Origin: Pseudomonas fildesensis
Lineage (GTDB): Bacteria > Pseudomonadota > Gammaproteobacteria > Pseudomonadales > Pseudomonadaceae
Length of the DNA: 64,000 nucleotides
NCBI RefSeq assembly: GCF_001050345.1
Contig: NZ_LFMW01000039.1
Coordinates: 277,170-341,169 of the forward strand
Direction: 5' to 3'
The notes below the pieces were generated by a model. It was not told the DNA's origin, did not search any database, and saw only the letters and a list, made by a program, of their open reading frames with translations. A program made the translations under genes and the position numbers. Shown in pieces: positions 44,838 through 54,456 of this stretch. The stretch's first letter is position 1, and every line of letters starts with the position of its first letter.

Positions 44838-45821
44838 TCAGCAGAGTTGAGTGCGGCGCAATGTCTGTGAAGGGTTTTCTCCGAACATAATTCGGTAGTC
44901 ACTGGAAAACCGGCTCAAGTGCCAGAATCCCCACCGAGCGGCGACTTGCTGGACGCCATGAAGTTGAGTGCTCGTTCGCAGTTCACGGCGCACCGCATTG
45001 AGGCGCAACGCGCGCAGATAGGCCACCGGATTGATCCCCAGGGTTTCCTGGAAACAGTATTGAAGTTTACGGCGACTGGCGCCGATGTGATTACACAGGT
45101 CAAGGATCGACAACGGCTCGTCGACATGAGACAGCGCATACTCACGCGCCCGGTCGACCATCCGTTTGCGCGCCGTGGGGTTAAGTGGCGGCGCATGATC
45201 CGGTGCAACCAACTCAAGCACATGCAGCATGACTACATCACGAATACCCCGGCGGATTGAGTCATAGCCGAGCAGCACATCATGCGCCTGATCACTGCTC
45301 GTCAGCTCCTCGAACAACGTAGCAAGTTCTGTTCGAACCGTTGAGTTGCCCAAGCGGTAACACTTGGGAAGATCGGTAATTCGAAAGTGACTACCCTGGC
45401 GCTCAAGCACATGTTCAAGCGTGCGCTCATCAATCGCCACGCCCAGCAAGTCCAGATGCTGCGGTGTGCTCAATTCAGGAAGATTGTCACCGCGGGCGAC
45501 CAACATACTGGGCTCGTGAATCGTATGCCCAGAGCAAAAAACCGGGCCATGAGCACTCAACGGTATGCTGAAGGTAATAGCGCCTTTCCAGGCCACGCCG
45601 CTTTTGGTCATGGCCTGATTAGAGCGGTCGCGCACCAGTTGCATCCAGTCTGCACGAAACTCAATCAGCTCACCCTCGAAGCGCCCGGGGGTCAGTTGAT
45701 CGTAGCGAACTTGCCACCCCTCCATGTTCTGCGCGTGCTCATCAATGTCACTCGCGATAAAACGATGGATGGGTAATACAGGCATTGAGGGCGCCGAAAT
45801 CAGCAGATTATTATTGTTCAT
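44838..45821 (-). CDS. AraC-family transcriptional regulator
   Basis: A 327-residue regulator. The C-terminal ~100 residues carry the double AraC helix-turn-helix (EPLSILDLCNHIGASRRKLQYCFQETLGINPVAYLRALRLNAVRREL, then VAARWGFWHLSRFSSDYRIMFGENPSQTLRR). The N-terminal ~200 residues are a ligand domain of the EutR-like kind, with a CSGHTIHEPSMLVARGD stretch. It is encoded upstream of the porin, MFS and amidase genes on the same strand and is their probable activator. The inducer is unknown. Confidence 0.85.
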   Translation of the reverse strand: MNNNNLLISAPSMPVLPIHRFIASDIDEHAQNMEGWQVRYDQLTPGRFEGELIEFRADWMQLVRDRSNQAMTKSGVAWKGAITFSIPLSAHGPVFCSGHTIHEPSMLVARGDNLPELSTPQHLDLLGVAIDERTLEHVLERQGSHFRITDLPKCYRLGNSTVRTELATLFEELTSSDQAHDVLLGYDSIRRGIRDVVMLHVLELVAPDHAPPLNPTARKRMVDRAREYALSHVDEPLSILDLCNHIGASRRKLQYCFQETLGINPVAYLRALRLNAVRRELRTSTQLHGVQQVAARWGFWHLSRFSSDYRIMFGENPSQTLRRTQLC

Positions 45822-46118
45822 GACCCAACCCTTATCAGTTCAGGAGCTTGCATACCTACCGTATGCAAGCGCCATTCCGAATGGGCCTGTGAACCTTCAC
45901 TTGTGCCGAAATGGGATAGTCCACGCGGCTCGGCTTAACGTGCACAGGGTATTTTGTATCGGGTATTACCGCTGATGCGCTGACTGGCGGTGGAATGCGC
46001 CACCGAGAACGTGGCGCAGTTCTTATCGAACTTAAAATAACTTACTGATTTTAAAGGGTTAAAATTTCAACCTAAAGTGTTGAGTCTTGCATAAACACTT
46101 TCAGGCGACCGCATTCTT
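45822..46118. other. Intergenic region without a gene, probable AraC-gene promoter
   Basis: This stretch and its continuation to the REP doublet contain no credible reading frame. The AT-rich part around 46030-46080 has no recognisable repeats. I see no tRNA or small RNA signature. Confidence 0.5.
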
Positions 46119-46251
46119 GTGGCAAGCGGGCTTGTCCCGCGTTGGGCTGCGCAGCAGCCCCAAAACCAGGCGCAGAGGAGTGCCCGATACACCGCATTCG
46201 TCTTCATCAGGGGCGCTTCGCACCCCAACGCGGGACAAGCCCGCTCGCCAC
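46119..46251. repeat. Inverted REP doublet (REPIN-like element)
   Basis: Two ~43-base REP sequences lie head to head: one at 46119-46161, GTGGCAAGCGGGCTTGTCCC through GCAGCAGCCCC, and its inverse at 46210-46251. Each has a GC-rich stem and the CGGGCTTGTCCCGC core typical of Pseudomonas REPs. The spacer is 48 bases. It lies between the AraC gene start and the end of the acyl-CoA dehydrogenase gene. Confidence 0.85.
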
Positions 46252-46308
46252 AGAGGTCCCAGTTTGCTGCGCGACAGCGCTACGTCGAAGAGGTAGTGGG
46301 ACCTCCCT

Positions 46309-48063
46309 TCATACAAACGGTAGCGCTTCGCAGGCGTTCTCTATCGCCACCCGATACTGCGCTACCCGAGACGGCAGATAGTTGAAAAAGAACCTGGCGC
46401 TTTGCAGCTTGTCAGCGCGTAACGGATCGTCTTCGGGCAACGCCCTGGAGACCCGTGCGGCCCTCGCCCAGGCCAGCGCCAGTAGCGTCACGCCGCACAA
46501 CTGGAGGAAATCCCCGGCGGCCCGATAAGGGTATTCGCTGTCCTCGCGGGCACGTGCTCGTATGCCGGAGACCACGACCGTCAGCACCTCGCACAGGTTG
46601 CCCAGCGCAGCGGCAAAACCAGCACATTCAGCCCATTCGCCGCCCTGCTCGGCCTCGTCACGCAGCTCCGTCAGCAGCAGCCCGAAGGCACGGCCCTCGT
46701 CCCCCAGCACCTTGCGCAACAACAGGTCATTGGCCTGAATCTCATTGCTACCTTCGTAGATCATTGCGATGCGGCTGTCGCGCAGAGTCTGCTCGATGGC
46801 GAACTCGGCGACGTAGCCGTAACCGCCGAACACCTGCAGGGCATTGCTCGCCTGGCGAAACCCCTGTTCGGTGAAAAACGCCTTGATGATCGGCGTCAAT
46901 AACTGCGCGAGCTGCCCGGCCCGCTGCTGTGCCTGTGGGTCCGGGGCATGCTCGGCCTGATCCAGCAAATGCGCCGCCCAATAGCCGATGGCCCGCAAGC
47001 CTTCGCTGGTGGTGCGTAACTCCAGCAGCACCCGGCGCATGGCAGGGTGATAAAGAATCGGATCCGCCACCTGAGCCAGCACCCCGTCGGGCCTGAGCGG
47101 AGCTCGCATCTGCACCCGCCCGGCAGCATACTCCAGGGCATTCTGCCAGGCCGCTTCAACGTGCCCCAGGCCTTGCAGGCCCACATGCAGGCGCGCCGAA
47201 TTCATCATCACGAACATGGCCGCGAGGCCCTGATTGGCATCGCCGATCAGCCAGCCTTGGGCACCTTCGAAGATCAACGAACAGGTGGCGCTGCCCTTGA
47301 TACCCATCTTGTGTTCAATGCCGTCGCAATGCACGCCATTGGCCCGGCCATCGTCCAGTTGCTTGGGGACCAGGAACAGGGAAATTCCGCGACTGCCCGG
47401 CGGCGCATTGGGCAATCGCGCCAGCACCAGGTGCAGGATATTGGTCGTGAGGTCGTGCTCGCCGCCGGAGATAAATAGTTTGTTGCCGTGCAGGCGATAA
47501 CTGCCGTCGCCCTCGGGGGTCGCGCGACAACGCAGCAGCCCGACATCGCTGCCCGCTTGAGGCTCGGTCAGGCACATGGTGGGCAAGGCCTGGCCACTGA
47601 CGATCTCGGGCAGGTAGCGCGCCTGCAGCCAGGGCGCTGCATGGGCCTTGAGGCACAGGTAAGCACCATGGGAAATGCCGGTGTACATGGCCCAGGCGTG
47701 ATTGGTGGCGTAGAGCATCTCTTGCAACGCGGCGTCGAGCAGTTGCGGCAACCCCTGCCCGCCCAGCGCCTCGGCGCACGCCAGTGACGGCCAGCCACCG
47801 TCGACATAGGCCCGATACGCCTCGGCAAAACCGTCTGGCGTGCTGACCTGGCCCGCCGTCCAACGGCAGCCCTGACGATCACCGCTGCTGTTCAGGGGCG
47901 CCAGCACGCCCTGGCTGAAGCGCCCCGCTTCTTCCAGCACCTGCACGGCCAGCGGCATGTCCAACGCCTCGAACGTCGGGCTACGGCTCCACGCTTGGGG
48001 CGCTTGCAGCCAATGTTCAAGCACAAATTGCATGTCGCGCAGGGGCGCCTGATAGCTCCACAT
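46309..48063 (-). CDS. Acyl-CoA dehydrogenase of the ferulate cluster
   Basis: The ATG at 48063 (MWSYQAPLRD) follows GAGG; the frame opens 12 codons upstream. The 584-residue protein has the long form of acyl-CoA dehydrogenase, with MCLTEPQAGSDVG near residue 155, LFISGGEHDLTTNI near 190, the FAD-contacting QVFGGYGYVAEF near 410 and the C-terminal helix IAMIYEGSNEIQANDLLLRKVL carrying the catalytic glutamate. Its position after the thiolase matches the acd gene of pseudomonad ferulate loci, where a side beta-oxidation route was proposed. Its role in ferulate breakdown is not essential in those strains. Confidence 0.88.
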   Translation of the reverse strand: MWSYQAPLRDMQFVLEHWLQAPQAWSRSPTFEALDMPLAVQVLEEAGRFSQGVLAPLNSSGDRQGCRWTAGQVSTPDGFAEAYRAYVDGGWPSLACAEALGGQGLPQLLDAALQEMLYATNHAWAMYTGISHGAYLCLKAHAAPWLQARYLPEIVSGQALPTMCLTEPQAGSDVGLLRCRATPEGDGSYRLHGNKLFISGGEHDLTTNILHLVLARLPNAPPGSRGISLFLVPKQLDDGRANGVHCDGIEHKMGIKGSATCSLIFEGAQGWLIGDANQGLAAMFVMMNSARLHVGLQGLGHVEAAWQNALEYAAGRVQMRAPLRPDGVLAQVADPILYHPAMRRVLLELRTTSEGLRAIGYWAAHLLDQAEHAPDPQAQQRAGQLAQLLTPIIKAFFTEQGFRQASNALQVFGGYGYVAEFAIEQTLRDSRIAMIYEGSNEIQANDLLLRKVLGDEGRAFGLLLTELRDEAEQGGEWAECAGFAAALGNLCEVLTVVVSGIRARAREDSEYPYRAAGDFLQLCGVTLLALAWARAARVSRALPEDDPLRADKLQSARFFFNYLPSRVAQYRVAIENACEALPFV

Positions 48064-48120
48064 GGGAAACCTCACGGGATAGAAAAAGTCGCCCGCCACA
48101 CCGGGCGGACAGCTGAAACC

Positions 48121-49362
48121 TCAGGCGCGATACGCCGGGTTCTCGATCAACAACGCCATGCCCTGCCCGCCGCCCACACACGCAGCGGCAATCCCGTAGC
48201 GCAGGTTGTGCTGGCGTAATTGTCGGGCCAGGGTCATGACCAGGCGCAGGCCGGTGGCAGCCAACGGATGCCCGAGCGCGAGGGAGCCTCCCTGGACGTT
48301 GAGCCGGGCGCTGTCCAGCTCCAGCTCCTGAGCCACCGCCAGCACCTGGGCGGCCTGGGCTTCGTTGATCTCGAAACGGCCAATGTCGCCCAGGCTCAAC
48401 CCGCTGCGTCGCAGCAGCAGGCGGATCGCCGGTGCAGGGCCGATGCCCATAAACTCCGGTGCGACGCCGACCACCGCGCTGGCCAGCAAACGGGCCAGGG
48501 CCGGACGCGTGCAGGCCGAGGCGCGCCCCACCAGAGCTGCCGCTGCACCATCAACCACAGCACAACTGTTGCCGGCGGTTTGCACACCATCGGCATGCAC
48601 CGCGCGCAAGCGTGCCAGGGCCGCAAGGTCCGTGGGCCGCGGGTGGCTATCCTCGGTGACGGCACCGGCCCGGCGCGCCAGGGCGATGCCTCTCGGCTGG
48701 TACCCCTCAAGCTCAAACACTTGGTTATCGACAGCCACGATCTCTTCGCCCCAGGCCCCGGCACGCTGTGCCTGCAACGCTCGCAGATGGCTGTCGCAGG
48801 CATAGCGGTCCACCGCCTCGCGACTCAGGCCATAACGCCGCGCCAGGTTGTCCGCGGTGGCAATCATGTCCAGGCCCGGAGCCGGGTCGTACAGCGCTTC
48901 CCACAGAAAATCCTTGAACTGCACTTCGCCGCCGAGACGAAACCCGCCCCTGTGGGTGTACGCCGCAATGGGGTTGCGCGACATCGATTCACTCGCCACG
49001 CACAGCGCCAGTTGCACGTCGTCACGCAGTTGTTCAGCGGCCTGGCGCAACAGCTCGAAACCGGTGGCGCAGATGCGCTGCACCCCCAGCGCCGGGACCG
49101 ATTGCGCCACACCGCTGTACAACCCGATATGCCGTGGCAGCAAGTAGGCATCGAAGCTGGCCTGGGCCATGGAGCCGGCCAGTACGCTGTCCACCGCCAT
49201 GGGATCGACACCCGCCCGGGCCAGTACTTCGCGTCCGACCTTGATCCCAAGGTCGATAGGTGACACCTGGGCCAGCGCGCCGCCGATGTCGACCCAGGGG
49301 GTGCGTACAGCGTCGAAAATCGCCACATCGGCAAACGCCGAATACTGCCCGGCGCTGCTCAA
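48121..49362 (-). CDS. Thiolase (beta-ketothiolase) of the ferulate cluster
   Basis: A 413-residue thiolase. The acyl-binding cysteine is in QRICATGFELL near residue 97, the His in LGHPLAATG near 365 and the second Cys in AACVGGGQGMALL near 395. The start is either the TTG at 49362, overlapping the preceding stop, or a GTG 12 codons later giving VAIFDAVRTPW; neither has a strong ribosome site. The genes fcs, aat and acd lie in this order in ferulate loci of related strains. The ACATG around the cysteine differs from the usual CGSG, but the catalytic residue is present. Confidence 0.88.
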   Translation of the reverse strand: MSSAGQYSAFADVAIFDAVRTPWVDIGGALAQVSPIDLGIKVGREVLARAGVDPMAVDSVLAGSMAQASFDAYLLPRHIGLYSGVAQSVPALGVQRICATGFELLRQAAEQLRDDVQLALCVASESMSRNPIAAYTHRGGFRLGGEVQFKDFLWEALYDPAPGLDMIATADNLARRYGLSREAVDRYACDSHLRALQAQRAGAWGEEIVAVDNQVFELEGYQPRGIALARRAGAVTEDSHPRPTDLAALARLRAVHADGVQTAGNSCAVVDGAAAALVGRASACTRPALARLLASAVVGVAPEFMGIGPAPAIRLLLRRSGLSLGDIGRFEINEAQAAQVLAVAQELELDSARLNVQGGSLALGHPLAATGLRLVMTLARQLRQHNLRYGIAAACVGGGQGMALLIENPAYRA

Positions 49363-51241
49363 GGCTTGGGCCCGGCACGCAGGATCGTGGTGTCTTCACC
49401 GCGATACAGCGCCTCGACCTTGGCCGCGCGCCATTGCAGTACGGCGCGCTGGTTGATCGAACCTTTATCCGTAATTTCCCCACGGTCGATGGACGCTGCT
49501 TCGTCGAGCAAGGCAATCCATTCCAGGCGACTGGCATTACCGGTGGCCTCTCGATTGAGCCGTTGCAACCAGTTGCCGAACCATTCGCGCACCGGCGCGC
49601 TGGCCAACACGTCGGCGTCGCTGGCCTCGCTATTCAAGCCCGCCAGCCGGCGGCATTCGTAGAGCCTAGGGAACACGAGCGCGCCCAGGCACTCGCGGTC
49701 CGGCGCAGTAATCACAAGGTCCTGAACATAGGGCGAGCCTTCAAGCACCGCTCGATTGCGCAACGGACCGACGCTGACAAACACCCCGGAGGACAGCTTG
49801 AAGTCTTCGGCAATTCGCCCGTCGAACATCAGGCCCAGTTGTGGCTGATGCGGGTCGGCGAGCTTGATCGCGTCCCCGAACAGTAGAAGCCCTGTTCGTC
49901 GAACACTTCGGCGGTTTGCTGCGGTGCCCGCCAGTAACCCGGCATGATGTGCGGGCCGCGAAAGCGCCCTTCGAACTTGCCGTCCACCGGCACCAGGCGC
50001 ACCTCACAGCCTGGAGCAGGCAAACCGATATAACCGGCCATGGACAACGGCCCTGTGGTGAAGGTGCAGGACGGCGCGGCTTCGGTCATACCGAGCCCGG
50101 CCATCATGCGGATGCGTTCGCCGCAGTGCTGCTCGGCCACGCGGTCGAGGCGATCCCAAATACTTTGGGACAGGCCGGCAGCGGCGAAGAAGAACAGCTT
50201 CATGCGGGCGAAAAAGCACTCGCGTAGCTCGGCGTCCTGCTCCAGGGCGTTCACCAGTTCTTCCCAGCCCTTGGGCACCGTCAGGTAAGCCGTAGGGGAA
50301 ACTTCCTTGAGGTTGCGCAAGGTTTGAGCAAAGCCTTGGGCCGTGGGCTTGCCATCGTCGAGGTAAAAGGTGCCGCCGTTGTAGAGCACGATGCCGACGT
50401 TGTGGCTGCCGCCAAAGGTGTGGTTCCACGGCAGCCAGTCCACCAGCACGGGTGGTTCTTCACCGAACACCGGAAACGTCTGCAACAGCATTTGCTGGTT
50501 GGCGCACAGCATGCGCTGGGTAGTGATCACCGCCTTGGGCAACTTGGTCGAGCCCGAGGTAAAGAGAAACTTGGCGATGCTGTCAGGGCCCGTGGCGTTA
50601 AACGCTTGCTCGGCCTCAGCACCACCCGGCGTTTGCAGCAGGCTGGCAAAGCTCGCCTGACTGCGTCCCGGGACTTGGCCGCGCACAGTAATCAGCGGTG
50701 TTTCGGCCGGCAATACGGCGTCGATGGCACGCTGGTACGCTGCTGCGTCGCTGACGAACACCAACCCCGGTTGCAGCAGGTCGCACACATGCCGCAGCTT
50801 GGCAAAGTCCTGGGACAACAACGAATACGCCGGCGACACCGGGCAGTAAGGAATGCCGGCGTACATCGCGCCGAGGGCCACCTGCAAATGCTCGATGTCA
50901 TTGCCCGACAGCAGCGCCAGCGGCTTGTGTGCAGAGAGCCCATAACTCAGCAGGCTCTGGGCAATCGCCCGCACACTCTCGAGCATCTGCCCATAGCTGA
51001 CACGGCGCCAGTCACCGTCGGCCTCGCGCGCGGCAATAAACGTCTGATCGGGCCGCACCTGGGCCCAATGCACCAGACGATCGAGCAAGCGCGCCGGCAA
51101 CTCGGCCAGTGGCTCCAGCGAACGCATATGCAGCACGCCCAGTTCTTCAGTGACCTGCACCGGCGCATGGCCGATGGACACCTCGCGGTATCGCGGCGTG
51201 TACTGCTCAGGCTGAGGTTGCGGTCTGAATTCGGAACTCAC
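49359..51241 (-). pseudogene. fcs: Feruloyl-CoA synthetase gene, interrupted by a one-base frameshift
   Basis: Two overlapping frames together encode a full acyl-CoA synthetase of about 625 residues. The first frame carries the ATP-binding motif FTSGSTKLPKAVI and MAGLGMTEAAPSCTFT, then degenerates after EQGFYCSG (ending TRSSS...). The second frame continues with MFDGRIAEDFKLSSGVFVSVGP and GEITDKGSINQRAVLQWR to the natural C-terminus. Adding one base to the run of four C at 49874-49877 restores SGDAIKLADPHQ, the expected motif. The GTG at 51241 has GAGGAC upstream; the frame opens at 51325. The broken gene would leave ferulate unactivated; a sequencing error is the alternative. Confidence 0.85.
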
Positions 51242-51345
51242 AGGGATGTCCTCTATCAAGGCACGCCGAAAGGCGCCCCGGGGGCAGCTCGTGGCTGCCG
51301 CCTTGTTATTGTTATGTACGGCCAACTCGAAGCGGCGACGCCGGT

Positions 51346-52794
51346 TCAGATTGGGTAATGCCGTGGCCCGTTCTGCAAGGTCACCCAGCGCAATTGCGTG
51401 AAGTGCTCAATGGAAGCCTTGCCGCCAAAGCTGCCGTAGCCACTGGACTTGACTCCGCCAAAAGGCATCTGCGCCTCGTCATGCACGGTCGGGCCGTTGA
51501 TATGGCAAATGCCCGACTCCACCCGCTGTGCCAGTGCCAGTGCACGCCCTGTGTCGCGACTGAAGATCGCCGCCGACAGGCCAAACTCCGAGTCGTTGGC
51601 CAGGCGCAGCAGTGCTTCATCACCGTCACCGCGCAGCAACACCGCCACCGGCCCGAAGGACTCTTCGCGGTACAGGCGCATGCTCTCGGTGACGCCATCG
51701 ATCAGGGTCGGCTGCAGGATGCTGCCGCCCAGTTGGCCGCCCACTACCAACCGCGCACCCTTGTCCAGGGCATCGTCGATCAGGGCCTTGATGCGCGTAC
51801 CGGCACTGGCGTCCACCAGAGATCCCAAGACCGAATCCACCGCAGCGGGATCACCCGCGCGCAGGGTCGCGACCTTGGCCGCCAGCTTGGCGATAAACAC
51901 ATCGGCAACCTTGGCGTCGACGATCAGGCGTTCGGTGGACATGCAGATTTGCCCCTGGTTGAAGTAAGCACCAAAGGCCGCCGCCGCCACAGCGGCATCC
52001 AGGTCGGCGTCGTCGAGTACCAGCAACGGCGCCTTGCCGCCGAGTTCCAGCAAGGCAGGCTTGAGGTGCCGCGCCGAGAGTTCGCCGACAATACGCCCGA
52101 CATGGGTCGAGCCGGTAAAGTTGACGCGGCGCACCGCCGGGTTGGCAATCAGCCGTTCAACGATGGCAGCGGCATCCGCCGGGGCGTTGCTGATGACGTT
52201 GACCACCCCATCGCCAAGGCCCGCATCCTGGAGTACCTGGCCAATCAGACGGTGCACCGCGGGGCTTAACTCCGAGGCCTTGAGCACCACGGTATTACCG
52301 CAGGCCAACGGCATGGCGATGGCGCGAGTGGCGAGGATGACCGGGGCATTCCACGGCGCGATGCCCAGCACCACGCCGCAGGGCTGACGCAGGGCCATGG
52401 CGAAACTGCCAGGCACATCGGAGGGAATAACGTCGCCCGTGATCTGGGTGGTCATCGACGCCGCTTCGCGCAGGATGTTGGCCGCCAGGCGAACGTTGAA
52501 GCCATACCAGTTGGCCATGGCGCCGGTCTCGCCGGCGGCGGCGATGAATTCGGCGCTTCGCGCCTGCAATTGCTCTGCCGCATTGAGCAAACGGGTGCGG
52601 CGCTCATTGGGCGCCAGCGCGGCCCAGCCAGGGAATGCAGCCTGGGCTGCCGCTACGGCGGCGTCGGCATCTTCCAGGGTTGCGGCGGCAACCCGCGAGA
52701 CCACTTCACCGGTCACCGGGTTGCGGCGTTCGAAGGTTCGACCGTCGCGGGCGGGGCACGACTGGCCGCCGATCAACAGGGGCACGTCCAGCAT
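51346..52794 (-). CDS. vdh: Vanillin dehydrogenase
   Basis: A 482-residue aldehyde dehydrogenase. Visible are the NAD-binding stretch GIAPWNAPVIL near residue 145, GSTHVGRIVG near 225, the catalytic glutamate in LLELGGKAPLLVL near 250 and the catalytic cysteine in NQGQICMSTERL near 284. PTVHDEAQMPFGGVKSSGYG closes the family signature. Its place between ech and fcs matches ferulate loci, where Vdh oxidises vanillin to vanillate for VanAB. GAGGA lies upstream of the ATG. Confidence 0.92.
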   Translation of the reverse strand: MLDVPLLIGGQSCPARDGRTFERRNPVTGEVVSRVAAATLEDADAAVAAAQAAFPGWAALAPNERRTRLLNAAEQLQARSAEFIAAAGETGAMANWYGFNVRLAANILREAASMTTQITGDVIPSDVPGSFAMALRQPCGVVLGIAPWNAPVILATRAIAMPLACGNTVVLKASELSPAVHRLIGQVLQDAGLGDGVVNVISNAPADAAAIVERLIANPAVRRVNFTGSTHVGRIVGELSARHLKPALLELGGKAPLLVLDDADLDAAVAAAAFGAYFNQGQICMSTERLIVDAKVADVFIAKLAAKVATLRAGDPAAVDSVLGSLVDASAGTRIKALIDDALDKGARLVVGGQLGGSILQPTLIDGVTESMRLYREESFGPVAVLLRGDGDEALLRLANDSEFGLSAAIFSRDTGRALALAQRVESGICHINGPTVHDEAQMPFGGVKSSGYGSFGGKASIEHFTQLRWVTLQNGPRHYPI

Positions 52795-52902
52795 GGTGAT
52801 TCCTCTTTATTGTCTTTATCGGGAATGCAGTGGAGCGGTGTAACAGTAGCGCCGGCAGGCGGCAGCGAACAGCGGGATGCGCCCGCTATTCGCCTGCGTG
52901 CT

Positions 52903-53733
52903 TCAGCGTTTGTAAGCCTGAAGGCCGGGTTTGATGCTCTTGTCGTCGAGGAACTGCTTCATGCCCTGCTCGCGACCGCCTTCGGTGTCGAGCAGGCGCG
53001 ACTGATCGAGCTTGGCGTAGAGGTAATCCTCGTTCTGCTCCCAGGTCAGTTCGCGGCAGCGCTTGAAGCCATGCTTGGCCGCACGCAGCACCACCGGGTT
53101 TTTCTCCAGCAGGTTGCGCGCCAGTTCGACGGTGACTTCACGCAGCTGTGCCAGGGGTACGCTCTCGTTGACCAGGCCCATTTCAGCGGCTTTTTGCCCG
53201 CCAAAAGTCTTGCCGGTCATGATGTAGTAAAGCGACTGGCGATGGCCGACGGTATCAGCCATCGCCTTGCTCACCAGGTTGCCAGGCGGGATGCCCCAGT
53301 TGATTTCCGAGAGGCCGAAGGTCGCTTCGTCGGCGCAGATCGCCAGGTCACACGCCACCAGCGGGCTGAAGCCACCGCCGAAGCACCAGCCATTGACCAT
53401 GGCGATGGTGGGCTTGGTGTACATGCGCAACAGTTTCCATTGCCATTGCGAGGCTTCGCGACGGATTTTTTCCTGGAGAATTTCAGGGCCGGCATCCACT
53501 TCGCGAAAGTATTCCTTGAGGTCCATGCCGGCGGTCCATGCCTCACCCGCACCCGTCAGCACCAGTACCCCGGCGGCCGGATCCTGCTCGAGGGTTTCCA
53601 GTACGTCGATCATTTCCCGGTTCAGGGTCGGGCTCATTGCGTTACGTTTTTCCGGACGATTGAGAATGACCCAGGCAATGCCTTCCTCGATCTCTACCTT
53701 GACGGTGGTCCAGCGGCCTTCGTAATTGCTCAT
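52903..53733 (-). CDS. ech: Feruloyl-CoA hydratase/lyase
   Basis: A 276-residue crotonase-family enzyme. Oxyanion-hole segments are NRPEKRNAMSPTLN near residue 26 and NGWCFGGGFSPLVACDLAICADEATFGLSEINWGIPPG near 115-150, in which the glutamate (LSEINWG) is the catalytic base. Length and the N-terminal MSNYEGRWTTVKVE match Ech, which hydrates feruloyl-CoA and releases vanillin and acetyl-CoA. It is the first gene of the ech-vdh-fcs-aat-acd run and faces the MarR gene across a palindromic promoter interval. Confidence 0.94.
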   Translation of the reverse strand: MSNYEGRWTTVKVEIEEGIAWVILNRPEKRNAMSPTLNREMIDVLETLEQDPAAGVLVLTGAGEAWTAGMDLKEYFREVDAGPEILQEKIRREASQWQWKLLRMYTKPTIAMVNGWCFGGGFSPLVACDLAICADEATFGLSEINWGIPPGNLVSKAMADTVGHRQSLYYIMTGKTFGGQKAAEMGLVNESVPLAQLREVTVELARNLLEKNPVVLRAAKHGFKRCRELTWEQNEDYLYAKLDQSRLLDTEGGREQGMKQFLDDKSIKPGLQAYKR

Positions 53734-53787
53734 GGTGGTTGCTCTCTTGTTCTTGACGTGAAGATGATTCGAAATTAAACCGCAAAT

Positions 53788-53808
53788 ATAGTTATTTCAA
53801 TTAACTAT
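53788..53808. promoter_or_regulatory. Candidate MarR-type operator between ech and the regulator gene
   Basis: Seven-base perfect arms, ATAGTTA and TAACTAT, surround a seven-base spacer, giving a 21-base near-palindrome 55 bases from the ech start. Related TTTCAAT repeats continue just beyond. The size fits a MarR dimer site. Confidence 0.6.
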
Positions 53809-53946
53809 TAATTTCAATAACCAATATTTCCCTAACGTAAACCTGCAATGTTCCGGCGTTGCGAAAACCCGGCATAGCCAATGCTTGCCAACCCCGGCAA
53901 ACTAGATAGCCTTCTTAACCTCCACCTTTTGAGGATTGCACTGTTA

Positions 53947-54435
53947 ATGGCCAAGCCTTCCAACATCGCTGACGCCAGCCAGGCCCGGCCCCACAACACC
54001 GAGGTGCGGCCGCCGCTGGATTCGGCTCTTGACGAGCTGATCGGCTACGCCATGCGTCGCGCCCAGCTCAAGCTGTTCCAGAATCTGATCGGCCGGTTGT
54101 CGGACCACGATCTGCGCCCCGCTCAGTTCTCGGCCCTGGCGATCATCGACCAGAGTCCCGGCCTGATGCAGGCCGATCTGGCGCGCGCCCTGGCCATTGA
54201 GCCGCCCCAAGTGGTGCCCTTGCTGAACAAGCTGGAAAGCCGCGCCCTCGCGGTGCGGGTGCGCTGTAAGCCGGACAAACGCTCCTATGGGATTTTCCTC
54301 AGCAAAACCGGCGAAACCCTGCTCAAAGAGCTCAAGGAGATCGCCGCCCAGAGCGACCTCGACGCCACAGCAGCTCTGGATAGCCAGGAACGTGAGGAGC
54401 TGCTGCGCTTGCTGAAGAAGGTGTATCAGGACTGA
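53947..54435 (+). CDS. MarR-family regulator of ferulate catabolism (FerR-like)
   Basis: The ATG at 53947 (MAKPSNI) follows GAGG. The 162-residue product has the MarR winged helix: SALAIIDQSPGLMQADLARALAIEPPQVVPLLNKLESRALAVRVRCKPDKRSYGIFLSKTGE (in parts), between flanking dimerisation helices. It is divergent from ech. The MarR repressor of ferulate genes in related strains responds to feruloyl-CoA; this is probably its homolog, and the palindrome at 53788 its site. An intact fcs would be needed to make that inducer, so the frameshift may leave the operon uninduced. Confidence 0.85.
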   Translation: MAKPSNIADASQARPHNTEVRPPLDSALDELIGYAMRRAQLKLFQNLIGRLSDHDLRPAQFSALAIIDQSPGLMQADLARALAIEPPQVVPLLNKLESRALAVRVRCKPDKRSYGIFLSKTGETLLKELKEIAAQSDLDATAALDSQEREELLRLLKKVYQD

Positions 54436-54456
54436 TCCGCGCCCATTGCGTGGCGC

